From Dasypus novemcinctus (lineage: Eukaryota > Chordata > Mammalia > Cingulata > Dasypodidae), in assembly GCF_030445035.2 (NCBI RefSeq), contig NC_080696.1:24999661-25063660 (forward strand): a stretch of 64,000 nucleotides of DNA, given 5' to 3'. The notes beneath the pieces were generated by a model, which was not told the origin of the DNA, searched no databases, and saw only the letters and a list, made by a program, of their open reading frames with translations. Both the position numbers and the translations under genes were made by a program. Positions 31,960-43,765 of this stretch are shown here, piece by piece; position 1 is the stretch's first letter; every line of letters begins with the position of its first letter.

Positions 31960-32425
31960 CACCTTATCCCCCTTGAGTCTATCTCAACATTGGGGTCAGA
32001 GTGTTGCTGTTAAAATGTAAGTTGAAGCATATCTCTTTTCTTCACAAAACCTACAAGACATCCCATCACACTAAGACTAAAATTTAAAACATTTTCTGGA
32101 GCCTCCAGGTCCCTTACTTCTATTATCTCATTCTTAATCATGGCCTCTGTCATGCTCACTGTGGAGCAGACCTAATGACCACCTTGTGCTTCCCTATACA
32201 CATTTGTTATGATGTTGCCTGAGCTTTATTTATTTCTCTTCTCAGAATTTCCTTCTTCCAGATAACAGCATGGATCTTTTCTCATTCTCTTCCTCTTAAC
32301 AACATTCCTTCCTACCCTATTTAAAACCCCACCTGTGCCCATACTTTGTCCATGCTGCATTGTTTTTGCATAGATGTCACCTCATCTAATAGTCCATATA
32401 CTTTACTTATGACTTTTGTTTCCTC
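31960..32425 (-). repeat. L2-like ancient LINE fragment
   Basis: On the plus strand the phrase order 'gtgttgctgttaaaatg', 'ctaagactaaaatttaaaac', 'gagcctccaggtcccttac', 'atggcctctgtcatgctc', 'cttatgatgttgcctgag…', 'tcttctcagaatttccttc' and 'atagatgtcacctc' tracks the well-known complement of the L2 3' region. Individual bases are far diverged. No open frame remains. Confidence 0.5.
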
Positions 32426-32559
32426 TCTGTTTCAGTTATATTGAATGCTGCAATGATAGTTGATATATTTCAGTAATTTAAACGTGTTTCTCCAATATGT
32501 TCCAGCTTATATCAATTTTTATGACAAATCTGGGATAATTATTAAGGTTTTTCTTCTGT

Positions 32560-33015
32560 ATTTGATATGTATTTTTCTCTGGCAGCTTTAATTATTTTTC
32601 TACTTATTTTTGTTTTTCAGCATTGAGAATCTATGTGTTTTGTACCATGCTTGATTTGCTACTTTCCTTGGGTCTTCTAAAATTTTCTGACCTGTAGTTT
32701 GATGTCTTTCCATATTTTTAAGAAAGTATTAGCCATTATCTTGCTAATTTTTTATGATGCACTCCCTCTCTATTATTTTTGTTTTATTGTACACGTTTAT
32801 TAGATGTCTGATATTGCCCTATAGCACTTGGATTTTATTCTCCACTCTTTTTTCCTTATTAACATTTTTCTAATTGATGTATCTTCAAGTTCACTGATTA
32901 TTTTATCAGCTGCGTTGACTCTACTGACAATGCTGTTGACAGAATTCTTTATTATTTGTGTCTGTGTGCTTTATAAAATTTCTATTTCTAGGATTATATT
33001 GGACACAACCTAAGA
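32560..33015 (-). repeat. Old L1/HAL1 ORF1-region fragment
   Basis: 'atgtatcttcaagttcactgattatttt' followed by 'gacagaattctttatt' and 'aaaatttctatttctagg' is the complement of the L1/HAL1 ORF1 coiled-coil region. It is decayed. Confidence 0.45.
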
Positions 33016-34063
33016 GATTACATCCCTTTGATGAAATTTCATGTGTATCCATGCATGCTTTTATAATCTCCACTACAGCATTTAACCCAGTAAATGTCAA
33101 TGCTATTTAGCCAAAGACCACCAAGAGCACCTGTGGTTGAACAATTTGGATTCATTTCTCACTGCAGAGGAAAAATCCATGCTATAGGGAACGGTGTAGT
33201 TTATAAGTAAGAGGGTTTTAGAAAGAACATAGGACTTAGGCTTTCTGTGAGTAACCAGGACAAGGTCGTAAGGACGCAAAGGTTTGCTATTCAATTAGTT
33301 GCTTTCAGAAAGCACAAGGAATCCATGATTGGTTATCTCAATAAATTTCATCTGTCCTTAGGTTAGACTAGGATATGAATAAAGCTATGTTTTGGAAAAG
33401 TAATAGCAGTTTCCCATTTAGTATGGGAGGAGGAGGATATTTGATATTTTGTAGGTTGCACAATAACCTTGTCTTAAAGTCTCCCACCCTGTCTGTCTTT
33501 TTCATGAGCATTTAGAAAAGACCTGCAGATAATTAGAAGATAATGAGAATGAAGGCAAGCCTCTTGATTCTAGGGCTAACTGTGCTTTTCCCAACTAACA
33601 CTCTATCCCACCCTTGGCTTTAGCAATTCTATATAATTTATCCATATTCTTCCTGTCTGTTTGTAGGATAGCCACATCATTCTTTCACTATCTGTCAAAG
33701 GATTTATTTGTCACATCTACTCTTTGATGGGCTTGTCCCTCCTAGATATTTCTATTTCCTGGGTGTTTCCATCCTCATCTATCTGGTGGACTCATGAAAA
33801 ATTATGATATTTTAGATTATCTGGTTTTTAAAATTGTCAAGAGTTTAGGGAGTGTTCTTTGCAGGTTTATACATAGTAAGTAGAATCAAAATTTCTGTAT
33901 TTCCTTTTAAATGTTATTTGCTTCTATGTTTTCATATATCTCTTTTCAGGGTAACCCTACACTTACCAGTAAAATATCATTCTGGGGTTCTATTCTGCAC
34001 CTTGAAAATGTAAGGGAAACTCCAGTCTTCTTTGTTATAACTGATTTCATGTCTTTGCTTTTA
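33016..34063. other. Intergenic sequence, nothing recognised
   Basis: No gene-like frame and no named repeat. Confidence 0.5.
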
Positions 34064-34262
34064 CAACCATCTTCCCCCCTCTTTTCCCTTCCCTCATTAT
34101 CCTTTTTTACTTTCTTTCCTCTTCTCATCCCCCTCCCCCTCCATCGCCTTCTTCCCTTTCTCCTCCTCCTCCTTCCTCCTTCTGCTTTCCTCTTTCCTCC
34201 TTCTTCCTTCCTCTTTACTCCTTCCTCATTCTGCTTCTTTTCCTTCCTCCACTTTTACTACT
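34064..34262. repeat. Polypyrimidine tract (CT-rich simple sequence)
   Basis: About 200 bases consist almost entirely of C and T on the plus strand, with irregular TTCC, CTCC and CTTT units. It opens frames by chance on the plus strand because pyrimidine runs lack stop codons. Such tracts can adopt non-B DNA. Confidence 0.85.
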
Positions 34263-34554
34263 GATTGTACTTCTCCTACCATTAATGTCTCTGGTTTATT
34301 GATGGTCCAGGCCAAAAAAAGCTATAAATTCTATACATATCATCTAACTGATTTGTCAAATGTAGTGGGAACCAATTTCTCAATATTTCTTACACACTTT
34401 TCTTTTACTCTGTTATTTCTACCACTGACAAAATACAGACCTTTGGTACTTGGCATGGTATTTTCTGGTGTTCTGATAAAGCAGCAGGCAAAGTGAAATA
34501 AGAAATAAGTTCTTTCATTCTATGTACTAAAATGCTTAAACCAGTGATTCTGTA

Positions 34555-34765
34555 TAAGGATGTTATTACTGTTATCACTCTTAAGAGCTATGTGGGATTT
34601 AAGTGTATTCCTAAGAGCTTATGTACCTCTGTTTGCTCACCTGTAATCATAGGTACAAATGGAACTATCTCTTAGAGTTGTCATGAAGATAAAAGACTTG
34701 GTATACCTAAAGCATTTATGTATTGTACATATACAATAATGAGCTTCATGTAAGTGCTAACAATT
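34555..34765 (+). repeat. MIR-like SINE
   Basis: 'gtacctctgtttgctcacctgtaatcat' followed by 'tcttagagttgtcatgaagataaaa' fits the MIR core and 3' part. It is diverged. Confidence 0.55.
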
Positions 34766-35425
34766 GCTACTAACCAGTATTTGTCCAGTGACCCACCATT
34801 CATTCAAAAATATTTTCTGAATAAAATATATTCCAGGTCTTATATTATGCCCTGGGGACTACTGTTTTGTGGGGGGAAAAAAACTGAAATGATTCCTGCT
34901 TTATACAAACTACTGTGTCAGTTCTGTAGTAGAGCTCATAGAAATCATTTATTCAGAACAAGTATTAAATGATGATGTGCTAAATGATGTGAAAGAGAGG
35001 ATCCATGGGGGCAAGGAAATCAATGTTTTTGTTTTTGATATAATTGAGTTGACACATAACAATGTGTCAACATGTTTGATATGAGAATTAAATATACCAT
35101 TATTCTAGATTGACATATAAGTGAGAAAATCATAGGAACTGTTTATTGTAACATTTCATTATTACTTTTAGAAAAACAGACCAAAGAGTAGAGTTTCATC
35201 CATCATATCTTGACACCTATTTTTCTATTTATTGAATGATTTATTGGCTGCATATTTTTAGGCATAACTGAATGCATCCTTGCTCTCAGTGCTCACCTCT
35301 CCCTTTCCTATAGAGATAGTATTATTGTTAACTTGAAAAAGTAATTAAAATGATATGCCAGGGAAACATCTTGATTGAAAGTTTATTTAACAATTTAAAA
35401 CCCTGATTTAAGTTGAAGAACTCTT
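34766..35425. other. Intergenic sequence, nothing recognised
   Basis: No coding region or named repeat. Confidence 0.5.
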
Positions 35426-35441
35426 AAAAATGATCCTATAT

Positions 35442-35795
35442 TTTAAGAGGGTGGCCATGGTGGCTGCTGATGGTCGGGAGAGGGAAGAAGAGTTATGGTG
35501 TGGGGGCATTTTCAGGATTTGGAGTTGTCCTAGGTGGTGCTGCAGGAACAGATGCTGGATGTTTTGTGTCCTATCATGGCCCACTGGCTGGACTGGGGGA
35601 GAGTGTGGACTACAATGTGGATCACTGTCCACGTGCTGCAGCAGTTCCCCAGAATGTATTTGCCGGGTGCAGTGGATGTGCCACAAAGATGGAAGTTTGT
35701 TGATGTGGGAGGGTTGGCGTGGGTGGGGTGGGGGTTATATGGGGACCTCATATTTTCTAATGTAACATTTAAAAGAAAATAAAGAAAAAATGAAA
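35442..35795 (+). mobile_element. L1 3' end with target duplication
   Basis: A 5'-truncated insertion of about 354 bases from the long-3'UTR L1 starts at the 'gtggctgctgatgg' position and ends in an A-rich tail. The flanks aaaaatgatcctata (35,426-35,440) and aaaaatgatcctgta (35,796-35,810) agree at 14 of 15 positions, a target-site duplication. It faces a minus-strand L1 that begins about 65 bases downstream. Confidence 0.88.
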
Positions 35796-35859
35796 AAAAA
35801 TGATCCTGTATACAACAAATATTTTAATATATGATGAATAATTAGGTACACTTATTTGT

Positions 35860-37375
35860 CTTTTTTTTAAAGATACATAGATCACAAAAAATGTTACATT
35901 AAAAAATAGGAGAGGTTCCCATATATCCCACACCTCACCCCAATCCTCAAACATCAAAAGCCTCTCATTATTACAGCACATTCATTACATTTGGTGAATA
36001 CATTTTGGAGCACTGCTATACCACATGGACTATAGTTTATATTGTAGTTTACACTCTCCCCCAGTCCACTCAGTGAATTATAGCAGGATGTAATACCCTG
36101 CATCTGTCCCTGCAATATCTTTCAGGACACCTCCAAGTCCTGAAAATGCCCCCACATCACACCTTTTCTTTCCTTTCCCTGCTTCTACATCAATAATACG
36201 ATTTCTTCACTGCTAGAGTCAATAGTTCTATTTTAGAATACCAGTAAGTTCACCCTAATCTATATTGTATTCCTACATCCTGTGGGTCTTGGGATGGTGC
36301 TATCCACTCCACCTCTAGAGAGGGGAGTTTGATCCCACATGGCTGATGGATGTGCTTCTCCTTCTTGCAGTTGTAGAAACTCTCAGTTCCCTGGTATGGT
36401 GACTGACCATTTTTAACTCCCTGTTAGCTGATTTGGGTAAGCCCAATGAACCAAAGAGTAGGTGTTGAAACACTGCTGATGTTCAGGGCCCAGCTGGCAC
36501 ATGGCCAGTCCAGAGATTCAAGTCTCTTGAATATATGCCAAACTCAGCACCAACCACAGGTTCAGTAAAAGTGACAGAAGAAGCATGCATAGAAGGGTCA
36601 CATCTGAGTCCAACACGATCATGCTCAGGGGCACAAATTACAAAGTAGGGGGCACTGGTAAGGCACTGAAATCCAGAGCCATCTGCCATGACTGTAGAAC
36701 CTCTGTAGCCCTCAGGAACACCAGTACTTGTGGTTGTATCTACTTTGGCTCTCTCTGGACTCCTGCTGAGATGTGCATAAGTGTAACCCCTCTGATGACC
36801 CCCTGACTCATTGTGAAGTGTCTTAGTCATGTAAACTAATCTGTCTTTACCATTTCCCCCTTTTATTCAAGGTATTTTTCTAGTTGTATCACCAGCTGGT
36901 GATTGATAGTAATCCTTTGGGACCAGGAAGTCTTATCTCTGGGAGTTAAGTTCCACACTGGGGGAAAGGTAATGCATTTACATGCTGAGTTTGACTTAGA
37001 GAGTGGCCACATTTGAGCAACATGGAGGCTCTCAGGAGGTAACTCTTAGGCACCCTGCAGCTCTAGGCTTAGTTCAGATTTCAAGTACACAGGTTCATAA
37101 GCATAGTCATCAGTATCAAGGGCCCATCATTGGATTATCCTTCTTCATTGGTCTTTGCCCTTGTACTTGGGGGATTGTTGCTGTTCCACTGGGGAATGTG
37201 ACAGAGCTCCACAGGCTAAGAACTCACCACTCCCTCAGTTTTCATGTGTAACTCTATCTACTATGACAATACCCAACGAATATTCAATCATTTTTATATA
37301 CCCTATATACATGCCCTGAAGAACTCCCTCCCAACCATGTGTCCCCCATCAATGACACCCCACACTAATGTTCCT
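35860..37375 (-). mobile_element. L1 3' UTR insertion, main part
   Basis: A minus-strand copy of the 3' UTR of about 1.5 kb corresponds in reverse to about 18.65-20.3 kb. It begins with T-rich sequence and 'aaagatacatagatcacaaa', the complement of the L1 end. It keeps the full internal order, including the portion that the 55.5-63.9 kb copy lacks. On its sense strand a 115-codon open stretch spans 36,830-36,483. The segment to its right is inverted relative to it. Confidence 0.85.
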
Positions 37376-37575
37376 CCCCTGCCATGCACATCAATGTTCA
37401 TATGGGCATTATTCACTCTTGCCAAAAGTTGGAATCAACCCAAATGCCCATTAATGGATGGATGGATAAACAAAATGTGGTGTATACATAAAATGGAATA
37501 CTACTCAGCTGTAAGAAGGAATACAGTACTAACACATGAGATAACATGGATGAATCTTGAGGACTTTATGTTGAC
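37376..37575 (+). mobile_element. Inverted ORF2 end joined to the L1 at 35.9-37.4 kb
   Basis: About 200 bases encode the last part of ORF2 on the plus strand: FIWALFTLAKSWNQPKCPLMDGWINKMW, EYYSAVRRNTVLTH and TWMNLEDFML, opposite to the adjoining 3' UTR. A 3' part in one orientation joined to an inverted upstream part is the usual product of twin priming during L1 integration. Coding ends where the inserted sequence ends. Confidence 0.75.
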
Positions 37576-38189
37576 TTTTGAAGTATTTTTCCCTTTATTC
37601 CAGAAAAATCATCTAAAAGATCACAAAAAGGAAAGTAGTTTTTAATATGCTCTAGGTTCAAGTAGTGTATTTTTTTTCCAAGACAACTTATTGTTCACAT
37701 TATAATCAGTCTTGTGTCTCTATTTTGGCATATTTAAACCACACTGTGCAATCAAACATGTACTTGATCCAATAGAGATATATGAATTCTCTTTGCATAA
37801 ATGAGTAGAAACTGAGGTCTTGAATATTACTGAGTTGATCAAAATATCACACTTCAGAAATAATGCTTTGAATACTTAGTACTGATGCAATTATCTAGTA
37901 GACACATAGGATAAGCATCCCTGCTGGGAAAAGACAATTTCATTAAAAAAACTAATTTCCACTCATCATATTTCTTCAAATAATCAAATCTTAGAACAAA
38001 AATAAAAAAGGCAGAATAAATGTGTTTAAATATTTTATTTGCTTTTCCTGGGACTTAATTACACACTGAATAAATATTACTATATCATATCAATATATTT
38101 TTAGGAACTTAAGAATGGCTCTAATCAATTTCTGTGATTGGCAAGTGGGGAGATAATAATTGGGGAAAAAATCTATAATGCTGATCCAA
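37576..38189. other. Intergenic sequence, nothing recognised
   Basis: No coding region or named repeat. Confidence 0.5.
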
Positions 38190-39190
<1,001 letters not shown>

Positions 39191-39194
39191 TTAA

Positions 39195-39390
39195 AAAGAG
39201 CAGTTAAGCACTTGCCTCTCAAATGGGAAACCCCAGGTTTGTTCTAGTGCCTCCAAAAAAACCAAAAAAACAATAAGCAAAACAAACCAAAAACACTGTG
39301 CTGGGAAGCTGCTGTACAACCACTGAACCACACGAGCATCCACAGATGAGGTCATGGGTTCAATCCCTGTCACCCTATCTCAAAAAAAAA
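39195..39390 (+). repeat. DAS-like SINE pair
   Basis: The first unit has 'agttaagcacttgcctctca' and 'ccccaggtttgttctagtgcctcc', followed by an AAAAC-rich linker. The second has 'gctgctgtacaaccactgaa' and a B-box-like 'gggttcaatcc' near 39,357, then an A-rich tail with AAT repeats. The layout matches the other paired SINEs here. Confidence 0.55.
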
Positions 39391-39469
39391 ATAATAATAA
39401 TATTAAAAGAAAGGAGCAATGTTCATTCCCCAATCTTAAGGATTTGAGGATGGAGATGCCCACTTTCTT

Positions 39470-40039
39470 TTCTGATTTTTAAAAAATTTATTTATTGAAG
39501 TATATGACTCATACATAAACATACACAAAAAATAAGGATATAACAATTATTGTGAGGTAACAAAACAAACATATATAATATTATCCAGGACTCTCATAAC
39601 TCACCTACCACAAACAACTTGTATTGTTGTTAAAACTTTTTACTTAATGATCAAAGAGCATTGTCAAAATACTACTACTAACCAAAGTAATTTTCCCCAA
39701 ACCAACCCTATTATTATCTTTATATCATTTAAATATGAACATACATAAACAATTAAAAAGTTGTGAACTTACAAAGCAAACATGCATAACATCATATGGG
39801 TCACATACTTTAACCCTCCACCAACACCTCACATTGTCCTAAGATGTTTATTACAAATTATGAAAGAATATTGTCAAAATCTTACTACTAATCATAGTCA
39901 TTATCTTATATTTGGTGTGTTTTTCCCCCAACCCACCCTATTATTATTTTTTAAATATACTTTTTATGACAGAAGTTGTAAACTTATAAAACAATCATGC
40001 ACATGTGCAGAATTCCCAAACAACACTCCTCCATCAACA
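39470..40039. repeat. Diverged tandem units of about 200-240 bp
   Basis: Three related segments follow one another, starting near 39,560, 39,775 and 39,985. Each opens with 'acaaaacaa.catgcat'-like sequence, followed in the first two by '…aacctcacattgt…', 'gaaagaatattgtcaaaat', 'ttactactaa' and 'ccccaacccaccctattatta'. The third is cut short at the LTR. This could be an internally repeated retroelement tail. The family is unknown. Confidence 0.5.
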
Positions 40040-40578
40040 CAGTTACAAGGCCTCTTAAATAATCCAACTCAAGGTACCATAAGAGGTACTTCCTCACCCA
40101 AAGTGTTGCCACATGTTGAAGCAAGATGGCAGGCAATGTCTAAGAGAGTACAGACTTCATCTATCCTCTTAAGGCTCCGTGGGCCCAGCTTCTTCTGTGC
40201 ATCTCAGCTGTAGGCTGGCATAGGGCTCAGCAGCTCTGTTTTTGCAAACTATCAGGTAAATGGCTCATTTCTCTTCCCTGGGGCCACAGGATCAAATTTG
40301 ACAAAGTTCTCTGCTCTGGCATCTGTGAATCTCTATTCTTATGTGTCGGCTTCTGTTTGGGTGTCTATTTATATAGCCCACCAAGCGGGTCAGGACTTAA
40401 CCTTGCACACACTAATGATGTGGTCAAATCAAAGCCCTAGTCTTGATTTAATCAAGTAAATAAAAAGCCTTTGAATTTAAATCAGAGTATCATCCCCAGA
40501 GGAAAAGACCAGTTTACAAACATAATCTATATCTCTGTCTAGAATTCATAAATAATATCAAACTGCCACACACCACTT
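40040..40578 (-). repeat. ERVL/MaLR-like LTR, 3' LTR of the nested element
   Basis: This aligns along its length with the LTR at 50,518-51,149. Shared landmarks are 'ggtacttcctcacccaaag', 'ctcttaaggctc.gtgggcc', 'tcaaatcaaagccctag' and 'gaattcataaataat.tcaaa'. Its outer part is missing on the left, where other repeat sequence abuts. Together with the copy at 50.5 kb it brackets an internal region on the minus strand, so it is probably the 3' LTR of the same insertion. Unequal ages cannot be excluded by eye. Confidence 0.65.
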
Positions 40579-40722
40579 TTGAATTTCAAAGAGACATTAC
40601 AATATTTTTAAAAAATCATAATTCAGTAACAATGCTAAGTACAAAATCATGCCACAGTTTATAGAAATACAATTTCTCTTGGGGCAAAGTGCCCGATGGC
40701 TATAGACCTGTGAATCTTACGA
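40579..40722 (-). repeat. ERVL/MaLR-like internal 3' end
   Basis: About 145 bases lie between the LTR and the ERVK LTR edge and are AT-rich with no open frame. By position this is the 3' end of the older element's internal region. It contains no clear polypurine tract. Confidence 0.4.
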
Positions 40723-41151
40723 TATTGGTGATTTGGGCCCAAAGGTTACCAGGAATGAAAGAAAGAAGAGAAAAGGGGAAAGGAAACAAAGAGAAAGAAC
40801 TAATGAGCTGGGATCAGGGGGTCTGCAAGTAATGGCTCCTCAGACAACTTTATTTTCTACATGTGACATTATATATACTCAAACTATTGCGTTAACAAGC
40901 AGTGTTACTACACATTAACAATACTCATAAATTAAAGAACTTATCTCAGAGTATGAAGACTCAGTATTCCTTTCAAACTGCAAAGTGTGCTTGCTCATAT
41001 TTCTCCCTGTCCCACACAGCTTTATTCTCAAAATAAAGCTTTTGACAGCTTTTGACTCAAAAGGCTTAATTGCTGCATTCCTATGTTAAAAGCATAGCCA
41101 TGGAAACAGCACATCTCTCTTTGTGAGACCACTATGCCTCAGTTTCCAACA
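40723..41151 (-). repeat. ERVK 3' LTR
   Basis: A 429-base LTR. On the minus strand it starts TGTTGGAAACTGAGG. It carries a TATA-like element (complement of 40,869-40,877) and AATAAA (complement of 40,849-40,854). The outer end has mutated to ATTGGTGA-type sequence and lost the canonical CA. It is 27 bases longer than the 5' LTR because of 'aaaataaagcttttgacagc' near 41,027-41,055, absent from the other copy. Confidence 0.88.
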
Positions 41152-41165
41152 TTTTCCCCTTTTTA
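41152..41165 (-). promoter_or_regulatory. Polypurine tract
   Basis: On the minus strand 'aaaaaggggaaaa' lies directly against the 5' edge of the 3' LTR. This is the site that would prime plus-strand DNA synthesis, and it confirms the orientation. Confidence 0.85.
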
Positions 41166-41299
41166 TTTTAGTTGAGGTGGCTGTGCCTAAGGCTGTGCCT
41201 TAGGTTGTCCTCCTTTCAAGAGTCTTACCCATCATTGACTACCAGCCAAGCTCTTCAACTAGGGGAAATTATTGAGGTGCTTTTGCTAGCACCAGATTA

Positions 41300-42000
41300 T
41301 TAGCATGTCCCATGGCTGTTACACTTTGCAATTTTCTTCAAAAGCACTGTCTGGCACAGGTGAGAATCATGAGAAACAGAACAAAATATGATTAGCCCTA
41401 TTCCTAAAGCTGACAGAAAATGCTGTGATTTCCACCCATTAACTGGGTTAAATTTTGTAATATGTGAAATCATATCTGAGAAAATATCCTTATCATTGGC
41501 TACATGAATTTGATTTTGAGACATTTCTAATATTTTCCTTTGTAATTCAATTATTTCCTGAGAGATATTACTTTTATGGCCTAGCAAATGATTCTTAATT
41601 TTTCTCTATTCTATATTGGATGAATTATAGGCAAGAGGAGTAATACAAAAGTTGCTTTCATTCCAATCACATTTCAATCCCCTTAACAAGTTTAAATTAT
41701 ACAATTGATCTCCAATATGCAAAACAGCCAATTCTAAATCATTAACCCAATTACTTAACTGTTCATCAGTGTGTTCTTGGCCATGCCACAAATCACTAGC
41801 ATTTTTATGCCAATCATGCACATATTGTTGAGTCTGAACAGCCTCATGCAAAGTGACAGCAGTGGTTGCAGCAGCTGTGATGATTCCAATTAGTGCCATT
41901 ATACTAATTATTAGGAGTCCAAAAAATCTTTTTGTCCATTTCAGGATTTCTTGCACTATGTGAAGCAATAGCTGACTTTCAGGTGATGACTACCATGTTC
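41300..42000 (-). pseudogene. ERVK env transmembrane (TM) region, broken
   Basis: Read on the minus strand, a hydrophobic fusion-peptide-like stretch with the 'GIITAAATTAVTL' wording is followed by a heptad-rich helix and a cysteine-containing segment (LKCDW…FCITPLAYN). That is the ectodomain layout of class II retroviral TM proteins, in a 120-codon open piece at 41,968-41,606. A second piece (41,587-41,300) in another frame holds later helix and a putative membrane-proximal part. A stop or frameshift separates the pieces, so no intact TM protein is encoded. In the ancestor it mediated membrane fusion. I see no sign of a preserved, domesticated reading frame. Confidence 0.8.
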
Positions 42001-43230
42001 AGTTCATTTGGATGGGAATACATATACCTCATCATCTTCTGGCTATTGTGATGGTGTCTCCATCCTGCAACACACTTTCTGACAGACATGTATACAAGGC
42101 ACCATTTTCATAAAACAATGAGTCATTCTTAATAGTTATTTATCAATTATGAAAACAAATGGATCTCCAACACGGGCTTTAAAATGATTTATTTGATTAA
42201 GGGTCAAATACTGTTTTGTCTTATTTATATTTCCCAAGCATTCATAAGTAGGGGCAATTCCAAGAAATATTTTCTGCAAATTCTTCTGTAGGTTATGACT
42301 ATGAGTGTCATTAGCCCAAGGGGCCAGTACCCATTTTCCTTTGTAATGTTAACAGTTCCTGCCACAATAGCATAAGGAGAGGGCACACAGGCCCAAAGTC
42401 CATAGGCAGACACAAGCTGCAAGTTCACAGCTCCAGGATTTGTAAAGTTAATGTGATGCATGACAGCAATTGCCACAGGTCTCAGTAAAGTATTTTAACC
42501 TCCAGCCATATTTCCACTTTCCCCCCTTTTTGTTTTTGTAAAGTAATGAATACAGTTTGGGTGCTTTGTTGTTGTTGTATCACTCCTCGGAGGGTTTGAA
42601 TTGTGCATCTGAGGGCTTATTGTTCTCAAGAGCAGAAGGGATCTGATGTCACAGTCATTGGAGTAAGCATGAAGGAAGTTATGGGGGATGTGTATGAGCT
42701 GTTGGCAAGTAACAGGCAGCCGAAACTGCTGGGCTAGGCACCACAAGATTTGGTACGATGTTCACCTTTTCAATGGATCCACTTTGCCTTTTCTCAGATT
42801 TAAGTGGTAAGGCCCTGGATCTTCACAAAGGCATCTGCATCAACAGTCCTAAAAGGGATGTTAGTGGGGTGGGTAGGGACATGACAGACAGTCACCTGTT
42901 ACTACTAGCAGGAATCCCAGATGTTTTTTTTCACAGATCTGAGGGTGATTTACAACAGTCCATCATTTCTGTCTTGCTTTTAGTATTTGCAAAGCACCCC
43001 TGGATAGGGATGGCAGTCTTCAGAGTGACCAGACACTATTAGGTTAAATCTTTCACTTTTAGCAGGATGTCCTATGCTGCACACAATTGCTTTTTTATAT
43101 TGCACTTTTTGCCTCCTTCCAGAATTGTGATTAAAACCCAAGCGGTACTTGTTTAGAATTTTGTCTTCACCACAAACTCCACCCAAAGCCAATATGGGTG
43201 CTTGCCACATCCAATTCATAGGCTAAGTTA
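42001..43230 (-). pseudogene. ERVK env surface and pol/env boundary region, broken
   Basis: Three short open pieces on the minus strand. One at 42,476-42,225 has the class II SU landmark ACVPSPYAIVAGTVNI. One at 42,746-42,495 has no certain match. One at 43,219-42,980 is tryptophan-rich at its start (MNWMWQAPILALGG). The first is confidently surface glycoprotein. The other two are placed by position only. Frames change between all of them. Receptor-binding function is lost. Confidence 0.6.
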
Positions 43231-43554
43231 ATGTCCACAATTTACTTTCCTTTTATTATTATTTAAAGCAGATTGCTGGAGGTTTTCCTACTTCCCTGAA
43301 GGACTTTTCCCATTTTATACATACAATGGTTTTAATATTGGAGCTAAATGAGGGATGAAAGATTTTTAATATTTTAACAATATTACAAATTCTATTAACA
43401 TGAGAAAACATTGCATTCCATCAGTTACAACAGAGGGCATAGTTTTATCCCACCCAACTAAACCACATTTAGGAATTTGATAGACTAGCAGGGACTTTGC
43501 AGCCTGTGCCAATTGTTTGCCCAGTTCAGGTTCTTAAGACAACATACTATTTTC

Positions 43555-43765
43555 TCTGTTGTTTCTTTTCATTCTGAAAAAAGGATTACTGGTTAACATA
43601 ATGTCATCAGTAGAGTTTCAACCACTGATTTTTTCTATGCAGCTAGATTATTATCACCATGCCAGGACAGATGGTTGGGCTATGCACACAGCCTTGGGGA
43701 AGCACTGAAAAAATACATTGTTGGATTTTTCTACAGGTAGAAGAATGCAGGCTGGCTTGACCTGT
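43555..43765 (-). pseudogene. ERVK pol, reverse-transcriptase active-site remnant
   Basis: On the minus strand, sequence with an LPQG…SPTIC-like pattern (about 43,715-43,670) is followed, after about 60 bases, by DDIMLTSN (complement of about 43,591-43,612). This corresponds to the conserved RT order before and at the YxDD catalytic motif. The frame between them is broken, with stops, and the residue before DD is damaged. RNase H and integrase could not be recognised downstream. Confidence 0.65.

Noticed and set aside
34064..34262. A CRISPR array or regulatory tandem repeat
   Set aside because: There are no regular repeat-spacer units, and the sequence context is mammalian.
33911..34264. A 117-codon protein rich in Ser, Phe, Pro and Leu
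   Set aside because: The frame is open because of the polypyrimidine tract, which cannot encode stop codons. No domain or start context supports it.
41300..42746. A domesticated, syncytin-like env gene
   Set aside because: The surface and transmembrane parts fall into several frames with stops between them, and no uninterrupted reading frame spans both.
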